The position numbers and the translations under genes are program-made. This document shows positions 12,551-12,834 of a stretch of DNA of 12,834 bases, piece after piece; the stretch's first letter is position 1, and each line of letters opens with the position of its first letter. The DNA is from an uncultured Collinsella sp. GTDB taxonomy: Bacteria; Actinomycetota; Coriobacteriia; Coriobacteriales; Coriobacteriaceae. The stretch covers positions 1 to 12,834 of the forward strand of contig USHR01000041.1 in the NCBI GenBank assembly GCA_900554495.1, read 5' to 3'. Below the pieces are notes generated by a model, which was not told the DNA's origin, made no database searches, and saw only the letters and a list, made by a program, of their open reading frames with translations.

Positions 12551-12834
12551 ATGAGCACGTACGCAATTAAGGCTGACAAGTTCTTCTTGCCGGCAGGCCC
12601 GCAACTGGGCGGCTATCTTATGGTCGAGGATGGCGTCTTTAGCGCCTGGCAGGCCGACGAGCCCTCTTGCGAGATTAAGGACTACACGGGGTCGTGGATC
12701 GCACCGGGTATGGTCGATACTCACATCCATGGCTTCTATAACCATTCGACTACCGACAACGACCCCGAGGGCATTGATATCAGCTCGACCGAGCTCGCCC
12801 GTCGCGGCACCACCAGCTGGCTGCCCACGACGTT
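12551..12834 (+). CDS. nagA: N-acetylhexosamine-6-phosphate deacetylase, 5' part (NagA/AgaA)
   Basis: The first 94 codons of an amidohydrolase, cut by the right edge of the window. Visible are the N-terminal beta-sandwich segment (about 1-50) and the metal-site entry motif IAPGMVDTHIHG at residues 50-61, with H58 and H60 as an HxH metal pair, then TELARRGTTSWLPTT, which matches the family's G-T-T-x-x-x-P-T block. NagA removes acetate from GlcNAc-6-phosphate, and AgaA does the same for GalNAc-6-phosphate. Next to agaS and a mannose-class PTS, action on GalNAc-6-phosphate is likely, though nagA-type enzymes often take both. AGGAG (12541-12545) lies five bases before the ATG. No TGGT-N4-ACCA site and no convincing promoter is seen between the agaS terminator and this gene. 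Confidence 0.92.
   Translation, partial: MSTYAIKADKFFLPAGPQLGGYLMVEDGVFSAWQADEPSCEIKDYTGSWIAPGMVDTHIHGFYNHSTTDNDPEGIDISSTELARRGTTSWLPTT

Overview
The window looks like chromosomal DNA from a high-GC, anaerobic gut actinobacterium of the class Coriobacteriia, most likely Collinsella or a close relative. This is inferred from GC-rich codon use, the actinobacterial style of the housekeeping proteins, and a mannose-class PTS locus for amino sugars. No rRNA, tRNA, IS element or CRISPR array is visible. All supported genes are on the + strand.

Region 1 (1-1767) is housekeeping. It holds a long-form ribosome hibernation factor (hpf) with a rho-independent terminator, then a DegV-family lipid-binding protein. 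Region 2 (1867-5274) is a tight four-gene run: a 3-hydroxyisobutyrate/tartronate-semialdehyde-type dehydrogenase with a striking His/Cys-rich C-terminal tail, a small membrane protein, a HEAT-like helical repeat protein, and an isocitrate dehydrogenase whose coenzyme-site residues predict NAD use. A strong terminator closes it. Region 3 (5313-6477) is a single-pass membrane protein with a very acidic cytoplasmic N-terminus and an outer SurA/PrsA-N-like domain, again followed by a terminator.

Region 4 (6478-7030) is a gene-free, AT-richer control region of about 550 bp. It carries a perfect 11-bp inverted repeat and a degenerate second copy, three CG-centred LacI/CcpA-like palindromes, an extended -10 promoter, a GntR-type operator and a leader able to form competing hairpins over the Shine-Dalgarno site. 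Region 5 (7031-10342) is the PTS operon: EIIA, a YajC-like protein, EIIB, EIIC and EIID, then a terminator. Region 6 (10344-12834) holds a HutC/UTRA-type GntR regulator, agaS (SIS-domain amino sugar phosphate deaminase/isomerase), a terminator, and the 5' part of nagA/agaA (N-acetyl-hexosamine-6-phosphate deacetylase), cut by the window end.

The PTS, AgaS and NagA form a coherent pathway. N-acetylgalactosamine (or a similar amino sugar, perhaps from mucin) would be imported and phosphorylated, deacetylated by NagA, then deaminated and isomerised by AgaS towards tagatose-6-phosphate. The GntR protein is the likely repressor. The same 13-bp sequence, TGGTTACTACCAG, sits at the promoters of both the PTS operon and agaS, and its TGGT-N4-ACCA form resembles sites of NagR/DasR-type regulators. 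I see no clearly new multi-gene system. The most unusual items are the metal-binding tail on the dehydrogenase, the acidic insertion in EIID, the YajC-like protein inside the PTS operon, and the layered control region upstream of EIIA.
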